A DNA stretch of 64,000 bases from Scylla paramamosain (taxonomy: Eukaryota > Arthropoda > Malacostraca > Decapoda > Portunidae), in assembly GCF_035594125.1 (NCBI RefSeq), contig NW_026973698.1:661001-725000 (forward strand), in the 5' to 3' direction. Position 1 is the stretch's first letter; every line of letters starts with the position of its first letter. A program made the translations under genes and the position numbers. This document shows positions 55,138-64,000 of the stretch, piece after piece. The notes under the pieces were generated by a model. That model was given only the letters and a program-made list of their open reading frames with translations. It made no database searches and was not told the origin of the DNA.

Positions 55138-55260
55138 GAGAGGAGAGTAAAGAGAAGAAAAGTGTAATAGAAGAAGAAAGTAAAGAGAAAAGAGTAAAGA
55201 GAAGAAAAGAAAAGAGAAGAAAAGAGACGAGGAGAGGAGAGGAGAGGAGAAGTTCTTTCC
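55046..55260. repeat. (GC)n(GA)n tract and AGGAG/AAGAG purine run
   Basis: A CG run passes into GA (55060-55131), then AGGAG and AAGAGAAGAAA-type units to about 55255. The run ends in a short inverted repeat (AGGAGAGGAG...CTCCTCTCCT at 55240-55272). Confidence 0.9.
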
Positions 55261-55666
55261 TCTCCTCTCCTTTCATTAGGAGCTGTATCTTGACTGGGCA
55301 GGCCTGAAGTGAGGGAGGAGAGAGTAAGTGGGAAGAGACGAGAGCAGCGGAACAGAAAAGGAGGAAGAAACTCTAATGAGAGAAAGGGGTGACTTTACTT
55401 GTACAACTGCCGTTAACCTAAAAAATAAAGTGCGCCTCAATCCCTCTTCGTCAGGACCACGTTGCCATGCACAGTGCACATCCAAACTTGCTTCTGTTGA
55501 TTGACAAGTTAGGGGTTGGCGGAGTGAACGTGCGAGTGGCAGTGTTTCTCTCCATCACATTCTCCTCTCCTGCTGCCACTGTTTGCTGTCTCGCTAATAA
55601 TTCTGTCTTCCCCTCGACCCTCTTCCTTCTACAAGTGTTCTCTTCAGACTTTAAACAGCTTCCTTC

Positions 55667-55667
<1 letters not shown>

Positions 55668-55752
<85 letters not shown>

Positions 55753-55970
55753 TTAGTTAATCAGTCAGCCAATCATTCATTCAGTCAGTCAGTCAGCCAG
55801 CCAGCCAGCCACTCAACCAGTCAACAGGTAAATTAACAAGTTGAAAGGGACAAAAAGTAATCGAGTTTTTGTAATGAATTCCACTCATTGAAGAAATAAA
55901 AGTTGAAAAAAGTTGCTTCCTTTCGTATCTAGAAACAAGAGATTGCATTAGAGATGAAAGGAAGACACGT

Positions 55971-56055
<85 letters not shown>
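55668..56055. repeat. (CT)n and (GA)n tracts
   Basis: (CT) 55668-55748, a short CAGT/CAGC run (55780-55810) and (GA) 55973-56055. Confidence 0.96.
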
Positions 56056-56056
<1 letters not shown>

Positions 56057-56350
56057 GGCAGGTAAGGTTACGTTGGGTAAGGTCAGGTAAGGTCAGGTCA
56101 GGTTAGTTTAGGTCAAGTCAGGTTAGGTTAGGAAATGTTAAGTCAGGTAAGGGTTAGATATAATAGAATAGGATATGATATGATAGGTTAGGTTAGGTTA
56201 GGTAGGTTAATAAAGGTAAGGTTAGGCAAGGTTAGGTTATGTTAGGTTAGGTTACGTAAGGTAGGTTTAATAAAGGCAAGGCAAGGCAAGGCAAGGCAAG
56301 GAAAAAGTAAAGTAATGTAAAGTTAGATTAGAATAGATTAGGTTAAGGCA
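56056..56350. repeat. Degenerate telomere-type (TTAGG)n block
   Basis: AGGTTAGGTTAGG-type units mixed with GGTCA, GGTAA and GCAAG variants. Here the G-rich strand is the plus strand, opposite to the block at 7.6 kb. Much more decayed than that block; a short remnant (GGTTAGG) also lies at 56500-56580. Confidence 0.75.
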
Positions 56351-56724
56351 GGCTTCAGCTGGGTCGCTAGATTTATTTACTCGAGAGCTCGTTTTCTTCC
56401 AGCCTGAATGATTGAAGTGGCTCCGCTCGCCTTCGTCTGGCTTCGCTTTGCTTGGTGCTCTGTGTGTGTGTGTGTGTGTGTGTGTGCTAGGCGATCGAAA
56501 GTGTGGTTAGGTTAGATTGTTCCATGTTAAGCGATCGAATGAGTGAGTGAGTGAGTGAGTGAGTGAGTAATTAGGTTAGGGTTGATGTTTAGTGATGGGA
56601 CATTTTTTTATTTTTTAATGCATAATTACATCTGATTATTCTTTGTTGATTTGTCCATTTCTCTCCCTGTCTCTCGGCATCTCTGTCTACCTTATCAAAT
56701 TCTTCAAATCTCTCGTCTATTCAG

Positions 56725-56729
<5 letters not shown>

Positions 56730-56798
<69 letters not shown>

Positions 56799-56851
56799 GT
56801 TTCATCACCTTTTTTCCATCTCAATTTTTAGTTCAGCCTTTCGTTCAACAA

Positions 56852-56918
<67 letters not shown>
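56730..56918. repeat. Two (CT)n tracts
   Basis: (CT) 56730-56794 and 56854-56918, separated by 59 bp. Confidence 0.96.
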
Positions 56919-56920
<2 letters not shown>

Positions 56921-57363
56921 TCTGCTCTGGGAGGGCGCTGAATTGATGCAGGGCATTTATGTTTTATAATCCCTCAGGTCAGGACAGGAATGAGAGCGGA
57001 TCTTCCATCAGCAAGCGAGGCAAGAGAGGCGTCCTTTGCCTCGCTCAAGTAGGATCTGCGGGGCTCACTGCATTGCCTGAGCCACGCTACCCAAGCTCTG
57101 CCCCTCCCTCGCCTTGCTTCCCCCGCCACTCAATGGTACACACTCACCAGTTGGCAGTGCACAGTCAGCAGGGAACTTTACAGTATTGGGAATATTCATG
57201 AGTGGGGATAGGTGGAAATAATAATATGTAGGTTTGGTTCATTCGTTTGTACATTGAGTGCCACGTTGTCTGATCAATTTTTGTAGTTTCGCTTGTTTTA
57301 AGTAAAGTCTTAAGAGCCTGTTAGGAATCTAGCGGTATTTGTCATCTTGTTACTTACCTACGT

Positions 57364-57367
<4 letters not shown>
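56919..57367. other. Unique sequence, no gene supported
   Basis: Moderately GC-rich to about 57200, with an 80-codon open frame (56959-57201) that lacks splice borders or a recognisable motif. Confidence 0.35.

Positions 57368-57407
<40 letters not shown>
57368..57407. repeat. (CA)n microsatellite
   Basis: About 20 CA units. Confidence 0.95.
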
Positions 57408-57408
<1 letters not shown>

Positions 57409-57639
57409 AGAACACAAGAAAATAATGCAAACTCCAAGAGTTTGCATTAATAAATGATTAATAAATAAGTGATTAATAAAACAAACTTCATCTGAACAAA
57501 TCGTCAAAGCTGTGGCTTGAAAACATCCGTAGCATCACTGAACTAACGATAATACCAACATGGAAAACCTCAATTGCTAAGAAATAAGCAAAGATTGTGA
57601 TGGGCAGGGAAAGAAAGGGAAAGATTATGAGTAATCTGA

Positions 57640-57675
57640 GACGCTGTAGCCTAGTGGCTCCTCTGTGCGCAGATA

Positions 57676-57726
<51 letters not shown>

Positions 57727-58110
57727 CGACGACAACAACAACAACAACAACATCAACTAAACACTTGCACCAAACAGTGACACTATTAAAATGAACATGA
57801 ACAAGGAGACCAATTGAAATGTTGAGGCCAAGAGAAGGTTGACAAGTGGTGATTGGAGACGCTGCATCCTGTTTCCTACTAGTTTCTCAATGCACAAATA
57901 ATAAACAACGACTGAACAGATACGCAGAACACAGGGTGATCAGAAACACTGCAGCTTATTACCTTCCTTACTTCCTCTATGCGCAAGTAACAAGCAAATG
58001 ACTGAACAAATACGCAAAATATGGGTTGACCAAAAACACTGCAGGCTGCTGCTAACCTTTCAGTTCCTCTATGCACAAATAATAAATAAACAAAACACAT
58101 GCACACAAAA
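57640..58110. repeat. About 85-bp tandem repeat with (AAC)n inside
   Basis: AGA(C/A)(G/A)C(G/T)GC-type heads near 57640, 57857, 57941 and 58030 are each followed by T.CCTCT.TGCGCA(A)(A/G)TAA. In the first unit an AAC run (57679-57752) has expanded, pushing the copies apart. Confidence 0.75.
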
Positions 58111-58249
58111 TAGTGACTAGTACATTACCAACATCGACAGGAAGACACGGGGAAGAGCAGGGAGGGAATATGACGCCTTCAAGGTGACTGAGAGGCGATT
58201 CCAACACCCCGCGGCTCTCCACGGCACAGTCTGCACCGCCGCCTCGCAG

Positions 58250-58560
58250 TTCTCACGACCACTGCACACAGTAATGTTACGGAGGCACAATTACCGGGGA
58301 AACTAACACACGGGCCGTCACCTTTACGTCACCACGAGATAATGGAGAGGCGACCAAAACTGAATGAGTATCTCAGTTCGTTCAGCAGTTTACAGCACAC
58401 GGTATTGACACGTACGCACAAGTACTAAGGAAACTAGTACGCGGCCGCCCGCTGTCTTGACGTAACCACGCGGCAGTGGCGAGGCGAGCAGGACTAAGGC
58501 GGCTGAGAGTTACAGGTTCAGTGTCTCAGTTCGAAGGTTCGTTGTTTGGAGTATTGTTCA
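58250..58560. repeat. Diverged tandem duplication carrying CREB/ATF-like sites
   Basis: Two copies of about 150 bp (58265-58410 and 58395-58550) share GGGGAAACTA/AAGGAAACTAGTACGCGG..., GAGGCGA.CA(A/G).ACT and ATCTCAGTTCG/GTCTCAGTTCG. Each has an ACGT-centred site: TTACGTCA near 58325 and TGACGTAA near 58460. The region is GC-rich, CpG-rich and free of simple repeats, as expected for a promoter or enhancer. Confidence 0.6.
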
Positions 58561-58782
58561 CGCAGCTGAGCCAAATGTCCACGGTCTGACAGTGCGGGAA
58601 ATATTTATACCATTCTTTAGTGTGTAGGAGGATACGTGAATTAAAGATGAGGTGTAATATAAAATCTCCAGGGGACGTACTTATATTCAATGGCCTTTAT
58701 TGTCACGTGAGACTAACCCGCGCTGACTCGAGTCATACATTGAAGCGTTACGTTGCCAGACTCCACACGGAACATTAATCCT

Positions 58783-58785
58783 AGA

Positions 58786-58865
<80 letters not shown>
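58783..58865. repeat. (GT)n-(GA)n compound microsatellite
   Basis: GT (58783-58808) switches directly to GA (58809-58865). Confidence 0.96.
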
Positions 58866-58866
<1 letters not shown>

Positions 58867-59029
58867 ATAATTTCTATTCGTATGATTTTTCTTTATCTTT
58901 TATTTATTTTCTATCTATTTATATTTATGTATTTGTTAATTGTTTGGGTGGGTATACACTCAGTGCCACCACCACCACTGCGATTTGTGGCGCTGTGTTG
59001 CAGTCATTGTCATCATAATCATCATCATT

Positions 59030-59310
59030 GTCCTCATCTTTCTTTTCTTCTTCCTCCTCTTCTTCTTCCTCCTCGTTCTTCTTTTCCTCCTCTTCATCAT
59101 CAACATATTCTCTTCCTCTTCCGCCTCCTCATCATTAGAAATTTGTTCCTCTCCTCCTCTTCCTCCTCTTTCTCGTCCTCCTCCTCCTCCTCCTCCTCTC
59201 TCTCTCATCTCCTCCTCCTCACCATCATCATAATCTCCATCTTTCTCATCACAATCACCACAACCTCCTCCTCTTCACCACCACCACCACCACCACCACC
59301 ATCATAATCT
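59030..59310. repeat. (CCT)n/(CAT)n pyrimidine-rich tract
   Basis: TTCCTCCTC-type units, a CCT run near 59175-59195 and CAC/CAT units near 59275-59300. Open frames through it are composition effects. Confidence 0.85.
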
Positions 59311-59642
59311 ATTTCCGGTAATACTGCAGTACAAATGTCTTCCAAACATCCTATACGCATCATCATTTTTGTCTATTCCAGGTCACCCGAGCAACACTTG
59401 TCTCTTCTCTCCAAGTGAAATGAATCTGTGAGCACTGCCTTGTTTTACCATCCTTTCGTTGACATTCTGCTTTCCTAACTGTCTGTATCACTGGCTCCGC
59501 GCTTACTGTGCCCTGCGTATGTCAACTTACTTCTTCAGTGCACTATCACCATCAAGAAGCGGGGTCAGGATTTGCTTAAATGGACATGCCGTGACTCTCT
59601 CTATATATGACGAGGACAGACGAGACTACGAGTGAATATACC

Positions 59643-59904
59643 GGGTCAGTTTTAGTCTCTTCGTAAGCTATTCAAACGAAACACTCCTCTTATTTGTTCG
59701 GGAGCTTACCAACTTAGGAAGCGTTTTTGGTTGATAGCTTACGAAAAGACTGTGGAATTGACCCTTTTGCCTTACCAGTTCAAATTTTCGGTACTCCCCC
59801 AAACGACAAGCAGTGTGCAAAGTTGATTGTGGAACCTGATGACGGCTAAAGCACTTTTGTTGGTTAGCTAGCAAGAGGAAAAAGGGTGACTCTGGAACTG
59901 GCCT
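59643..59904. mobile_element. MITE-like element with nested inverted repeats
   Basis: The left arm GGGTCAGTTTTAGTC...TTCGTAAGCTAT (59643-59671) pairs with ATAGCTTACGAAAAGAC...GAATTGACCC (59734-59764), and the similarity extends inward to about 59690 and 59720. A second related arm (TTAGCTAGCAAGAGG...GACTCTGGAACTGGCC, to about 59904) is a more distant inverted partner of the same left end. No coding capacity. A foldback or composite MITE is the best description. Confidence 0.65.
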
Positions 59905-59935
59905 GTCAGCAATAAGGCGGCAGTCTGAAGGGTTA

Positions 59936-60055
59936 GACTGGATGGGGACGATAGGTGGAAATAGGTAGGTGTGTTTTGTACAGGGACCGCCACGTGCAGA
60001 CCTGATGGCTTCTTACAACTTTCCTTATTTTCTTAAGTTCTCATGTTCTTTTAAG
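59936..60055 (+). mobile_element. CR1/L2-type LINE 3' tail
   Basis: GGACGATAGGTGGAAATAGG...CCACGTGCAGACC...GGCTTCTTACAACTTTCC...TTCTCATGTTCTT matches, in the opposite orientation, the 3' end at 38340-38460. Only the last part of the element is present. A (GGA)n run follows at 60056-60075. Confidence 0.7.
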
Positions 60056-60147
60056 GAGGAGGAGGAGGAGGAGGAGTGGTCAGACTTTCTCGCCTTCCAC
60101 CTCCCTGGACTGCGCTTTCTGAGTGTCTGTAACCCTTTCACTGCTAT

Positions 60148-60522
60148 TTGACACATCTTTTAATCACTAACCACTCCGAGACCTATTTTCTTGTAAATAT
60201 CAAAATGTATTCCTTTCTATGCCTTGTGTTTCCTGTAGATGGTGATGAGGGGAACGTACGTTGTTTTAGTGTTGTGAATTGTTGCATACCGCAGTGGAAG
60301 GGCAGCAGGGTGTTGCGTCATGGCCTTCCCACTTCCCAGTCTTCTTATCTTGACTGGTGCGAGGTCGTCACGGTGGCCTGTGCTTTTACTGACGGCATGG
60401 CGTATTTCTTCACTCATTACATGGTCTACCTAATAAATAGTCACGATTTTGCCTTACACAGTTTTGATAAGAATATTTCGAGTAGGTGGGAAATATTAAG
60501 GAATTTTCTATTACACCAATGA
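60148..60522 (+). CDS. Uncharacterised 124-codon ORF
   Basis: Open from an ATG at 60148 to a stop at 60520-60522, with mixed composition (HGLPTSQSSYLDWCEVVTV in the middle). There is no signal peptide, known domain or splice context. Balanced codon composition sets it apart from the repeat-driven frames, but a chance frame is quite possible. Confidence 0.2.
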   Translation: MTHLLITNHSETYFLVNIKMYSFLCLVFPVDGDEGNVRCFSVVNCCIPQWKGSRVLRHGLPTSQSSYLDWCEVVTVACAFTDGMAYFFTHYMVYLINSHDFALHSFDKNISSRWEILRNFLLHQ

Positions 60523-60715
60523 AAATAAATAGAAAAATCGTTAAGTACATTATTTTTATTAGCAATAACGTATTTTAGTCTGTTTCTTTCCAATATACTT
60601 TAATCTTCATTTTCTGACGTTATTTTTTTTCCTTTCCACAAAATAATCACTCGATTTTTTTTACTCCTTAGGGTTTTAAATGAACAATTTCAAATAATTT
60701 TTTTATATTTTTTTT

Positions 60716-60716
<1 letters not shown>

Positions 60717-60771
<55 letters not shown>

Positions 60772-61008
60772 AGTAATGTTTATTGGTTTATAACATTGAT
60801 ACAAGAATTACTGTAACATTTTCATTTTGTATCAAATTGTGTTGAGCCGCAGCTCGTGCAGACTTGTTTGAGTTGAGCCATTGTCACACAGAGAGCACTC
60901 ACGCGTTCATGTCAATCATCCTTTTCAAAAACATACATTATCACACACACACACACAAAACAAAATAACGTTAATTATATGCATACACACACATACACAT
61001 ATTCACAC

Positions 61009-61064
<56 letters not shown>

Positions 61065-61230
61065 GTATACATATACACACACATACACACATACATATAT
61101 TTACATATACATTTAAGCATACATACATACATATACACATACATGTACATACACGTACATACGCACGCATACATACATACATACATACATACATACATAC
61201 GCACACATACACACATACATACATACATAC
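60717..61230. repeat. (GT)n, (CA)n and (ACAT)n tracts
   Basis: (GT) 60717-60769, (CA) 61010-61062 with imperfect CATA edges, and ACAT/ACATAC units 61075-61230. Confidence 0.93.
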
Positions 61231-61324
61231 AGATACATAAGTAATATAACTGGAACATTTGTGGGAAGCAAAATTAATTTCAACAAAATAATAATAATAA
61301 AAGCATAATGACTTAGAGAATTTG

Positions 61325-61760
61325 TAGAATTTTCGACCCTACTGTTTGTAATTAAGGGAGATAAAAGAGAACGGCGGTTGTCTTGCATTAGAGAAAACAA
61401 AAAAATTTTAACACAAACTTAAAAAAATAATTAAATTAATCTTCCAATACTATTTTAAACAGTTACTACTTTTTTAGTAGGATAATGCAAGCGTCTCTTC
61501 TATTTTATCTATTATTTCGTGGTGTTTTGTACTATTAATTATCAGTTTTTAGTGCAAGAAGTTCAAGAAAAGAGGAAAAAAAAAACACTATATAGATAAA
61601 GACAATATGGTCGCTATTAACATGTATATTTACAAGACTTTCGACCCCATGATTTCCAAGGAGTGGGCGGCGGCCATCTAGGAAATTGAAGTATTAGAGA
61701 AAACGTAATATTTTAGCGCCAACTAAAGAAAAGCTGAATTGATCTAACTATTAATAACTT
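61325..61760. repeat. 307-bp tandem duplication, diverged
   Basis: TTTTCGACCC...CGGCGG(T/C)...ATTAGAGAAAAC...TTTTA.C.CAA.(T/A)AAA occurs from about 61332 and again from about 61639. The interior between them is A/T-rich. Both copies retain a GGCGG or CGGCGG motif in an otherwise AT-rich background. Confidence 0.65.
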
Positions 61761-61914
61761 ATAATATTTTTACGATAGTGTTAACATTTACTGCTATATG
61801 AATCGACTTTAATTATTTATTGGCGTTGATATTACGTAAATTACACAAGCTTAATCTATGACAACATAATTATATATAACGAAAAAAATAAAATAAAAAA
61901 ATTACGTCTCCCTC

Positions 61915-62001
<87 letters not shown>

Positions 62002-62378
62002 TTATGTACGTATAGTGTAGGAAATATTGTATTTTTATTGGTTCCTCTGCAAATACAGTAGAAATGTTGTGTGTGTGCCAGTGGAGCCTTAAACACAGCC
62101 TTAAAAACACTCGTAACCTCAAGTAGAGCCCTTTAAAACAGAGCAGGTGTGGGTGTTGAAGAGATTACAAGTGTTGTGAATTATATACATTATTTTTAAG
62201 CACCTTGGAAGGTTGCAGTGACGAAAGCTGTTGAAGACTGACAAAAAGACTGACTTGGATATTACTTGTTGTGTAATCTGTCGTAAGTGTAATTAAATAA
62301 CTCGCCTCGCCAGCTTTGTGGTGTAATTGTCTTTGTAATTGTACGAATTATAGAGGAAATTACTATTACGATTACGAG

Positions 62379-62441
<63 letters not shown>

Positions 62442-62509
62442 TCTGCAAGTTAATGAAAAGTAGTTATTGGAATACATTTGATTATTTATTTGTTTATTTA
62501 TCTAACTAC

Positions 62510-62544
<35 letters not shown>

Positions 62545-62545
62545 T
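61915..62545. repeat. (CA)n, (TTA)n and (ATTT)n tracts
   Basis: (CA) 61915-61998, (TTA) 62382-62441, (ATTT) 62483-62545. Confidence 0.95.
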
Positions 62546-62619
62546 GTATATATGTATGTATTGAATTTGTTGGTACAAATTAAAATGATACAAACAATAA
62601 TGTTCTTTTCCTCCACCTG

Positions 62620-62790
62620 CCCACAAACTGACACCCACCCACCCAACCACCCCCAATAGTCCACCAATCCAGCCACACCACCCAAACACATCCACCCACC
62701 CATCCACCTCCACCAGCCCACCCATCCACCACCCACTACACCAGATCCACCCACCCACCCACCACACACTCCCTACAGACACACCCACCC
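62620..62790. repeat. CCACC/CCAACC-rich C-tract
   Basis: Irregular CCACCCA units on the plus strand (G-rich on minus), about 170 bp. Confidence 0.85.
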
Positions 62791-62879
62791 AATCTTCCAT
62801 CAGTGAGTTGTTTGAAAATATTCTTATTATTACTGAGGCTTCAAATGTTCTTATGTACCCGCTACTAATTCAACAATAC

Positions 62880-63296
62880 GCCCACGCACTCTCACACACA
62901 CGCACTCTCACGCCCACGCACGCACACGCACTCTCACGCACACGCACGCCCTCGCACTTACGCCCACGCACGCAAACTCTGACGCCCACCTACGCACACG
63001 CACTAACGCCCACGCACACGCACACGCACTCATGCCCACGCACACACACACTCTCTTACGCCCACGCACGTACACGCACTCTCACGCCCACGCACTCTCA
63101 CGCACACGCACCCTCACTCACACGCACGCCCACGCACTCTCACGCCCACACACGCTCACGCCCACGCACGCACACGCACTCATGCACTCTCACACACACG
63201 CAGTCTCACACCCACGCACTCTCACGCCCACGCACACGTACTTTCACGCCCAAGCACGCACACGCACTCACGCAAGCACACGCACATGCACGCGCT

Positions 63297-63370
<74 letters not shown>
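62880..63370. repeat. (CGCACA)-type cryptic repeat running into (CA)n
   Basis: Irregular mixture of CACGCA, CGCCCACGCA and CTCTCACG units from 62880 to 63300, then GCGCGCG and pure CA (63301-63370). It is almost entirely alternating purine-pyrimidine apart from CTCTC interruptions. Confidence 0.92.
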
Positions 63371-63371
<1 letters not shown>

Positions 63372-63406
63372 CAATAAATGCTATGCTGATTATATTTCCT
63401 CTGCAG

Positions 63407-63420
63407 GGCATCAACCAGAA
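63407..63420 (+). CDS. Possible 14-nt microexon
   Basis: A very strong acceptor (TATTTCCTCTGCAG, 63406) is followed after 14 nt (GGCATCAACCAGAA) by a GTGAGG donor at 63421. It lies between the CA tract and the satellite array. Alternatively the exon reads through the donor. The splice motifs are seen; the function is inferred. Confidence 0.25.
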
Positions 63421-63429
63421 GTGAGGGTC

Positions 63430-63806
63430 ATGCACCACACACCACCACACACTCCCCAATGCATCTGCCACAAGCAAGGCCACACCACACACCACCACAC
63501 ACTCCCCAATGCATCTGCCACAAGCAAGGCCACACCACACACCACCACACACTCCCCAATGCATCTGCCACAAGCAAGGCCACACCACACACCACCACAC
63601 ACTCCCCAATGCATCTGCCACAAGCAAGGCCACACCACACACCACCACACACTCCCCAATGCATCTGCCACAAGCAAGGCCACACCACACACCACCACAC
63701 ACTCCCCAATGCATCTGCCACAAGCAAGGTCACACCACACACCACCACACACTCCCCAATGCATCTGCCACAAGCAAGGCCACACCACACACCACCACAC
63801 ACTCTT
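63430..63806. repeat. 50-bp satellite array, seven and a half copies
   Basis: CCCCAATGCATCTGCCACAA starts at 63453, 63503, 63553, 63603, 63653, 63703 and 63753, exactly 50 bp apart. The units are identical except for one C-to-T change near 63730 and the array ends. Because 50 is not a multiple of three the reading frame rotates, giving a 50-residue periodic frame on both strands; these frames are not genes. Confidence 0.97.
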
Positions 63807-63840
63807 TTTCCTTACCATTCACCACAAGTAGGGAAACATT

Positions 63841-63873
<33 letters not shown>

Positions 63874-63907
63874 GGTGGACCCTCTGCCTCAAGGCCCCAC
63901 ACATCAG

Positions 63908-64000
63908 TTGAAGCAGTGGCACTCCTCAACTCCCTGGACGCACACCCCCATCCTCTGGTTCTAGCCATTCCAGCTCACTTGCTGCATGTTGTTTTCCCTG
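63908..64000 (+). CDS. Possible exon running off the window end
   Basis: After ACATCAG (63907) one frame stays open to the end of the window and reads VEAVALLNSLDAHPHPLVLA then IPAHLLHVVFP, a leucine-rich, helix-like sequence unlike the repeat-driven frames nearby. The other two frames have a stop in this stretch or lack such character. It may follow the microexon candidate at 63407. No family was recognised; the exon's 3' end is outside the window. Confidence 0.3.

Noticed and set aside
59381..59420. Short exon after TCTATTCCAG
   Set aside because: The acceptor is good but only about 12 codons are open before the possible donor, with no partner exon.
63430..63806. CRISPR-like array of regularly spaced repeats
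   Set aside because: The 50-bp units are head-to-tail with no unique spacers, in a eukaryotic context. It is a satellite.

Overview
The window reads as nuclear DNA of an arthropod, most probably a decapod crustacean (crab or shrimp type). The evidence is a 314-bp interstitial block of the arthropod telomere repeat (CCTAA/TTAGG), an extreme density of long dinucleotide repeats (more than fifty tracts of GA/CT, CA/GT and TA, the longest 222 bp), a tRNA-derived SINE, several broken non-LTR retrotransposons, and exon-sized coding islands with GT...AG borders. I cannot name the species. There is no rRNA gene, no CRISPR array and no bacterial-style operon. Most long open frames here are simple repeats read in frame and are not genes.

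Layout. 1-7 kb: microsatellite-rich intergenic or intronic DNA with one strong recursive-splice-site candidate near 3.67 kb and a TATA-type promoter candidate near 4.93 kb. 7.1-9.1 kb: a striking island with a 75-bp tandem repeat, the telomere-type block, a C-rich block with G-quadruplex potential, and a very GC-rich minus-strand gene-like region. That region has an N-myristoylation-type start, an 18-residue repeat array and a hydrophobic C-terminus, and is broken by frameshifts. 10.1-11.9 kb: a mosaic of two LINE families, one piece inverted. 12-27 kb: almost pure microsatellite and low-complexity DNA, with a SINE at 23.5 kb and a short minus-strand coding-exon candidate at 21.4 kb.

27.3-36.5 kb: candidate plus-strand exons, a 5'-truncated LINE carrying a long CTG tract, an exon resembling the C-lobe of a HECT ubiquitin ligase, and a pogo/Tigger-like non-autonomous DNA transposon. 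37.8-47.2 kb: the best host-gene evidence, a minus-strand gene of at least eight candidate exons (46.1 kb to a stop at 37.83 kb). Four of its seven exon joins agree in phase. It carries a triplicated 48-nt exon upstream, a homologous exon pair, a tandem repeat made from an exon/intron border, and a nearly full-length LINE in one intron. I do not recognise the protein.

47.6-52.1 kb: a second LINE type that breaks off inside its reverse transcriptase and ends in poly(A), then arrays of decayed tandem copies, two of them built from LINE 3' ends. 52-64 kb: low-complexity DNA, an in-frame 141-bp repeat, a degenerate TTAGG block at 56.1 kb, a duplicated segment with CREB/ATF-like sites at 58.3 kb, a MITE at 59.6 kb, and a 50-bp satellite array at 63.4 kb bracketed by possible exons. 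The recurring theme is local tandem duplication of 50-310 bp pieces, including pieces of exons and transposons, inside a microsatellite-saturated genome.
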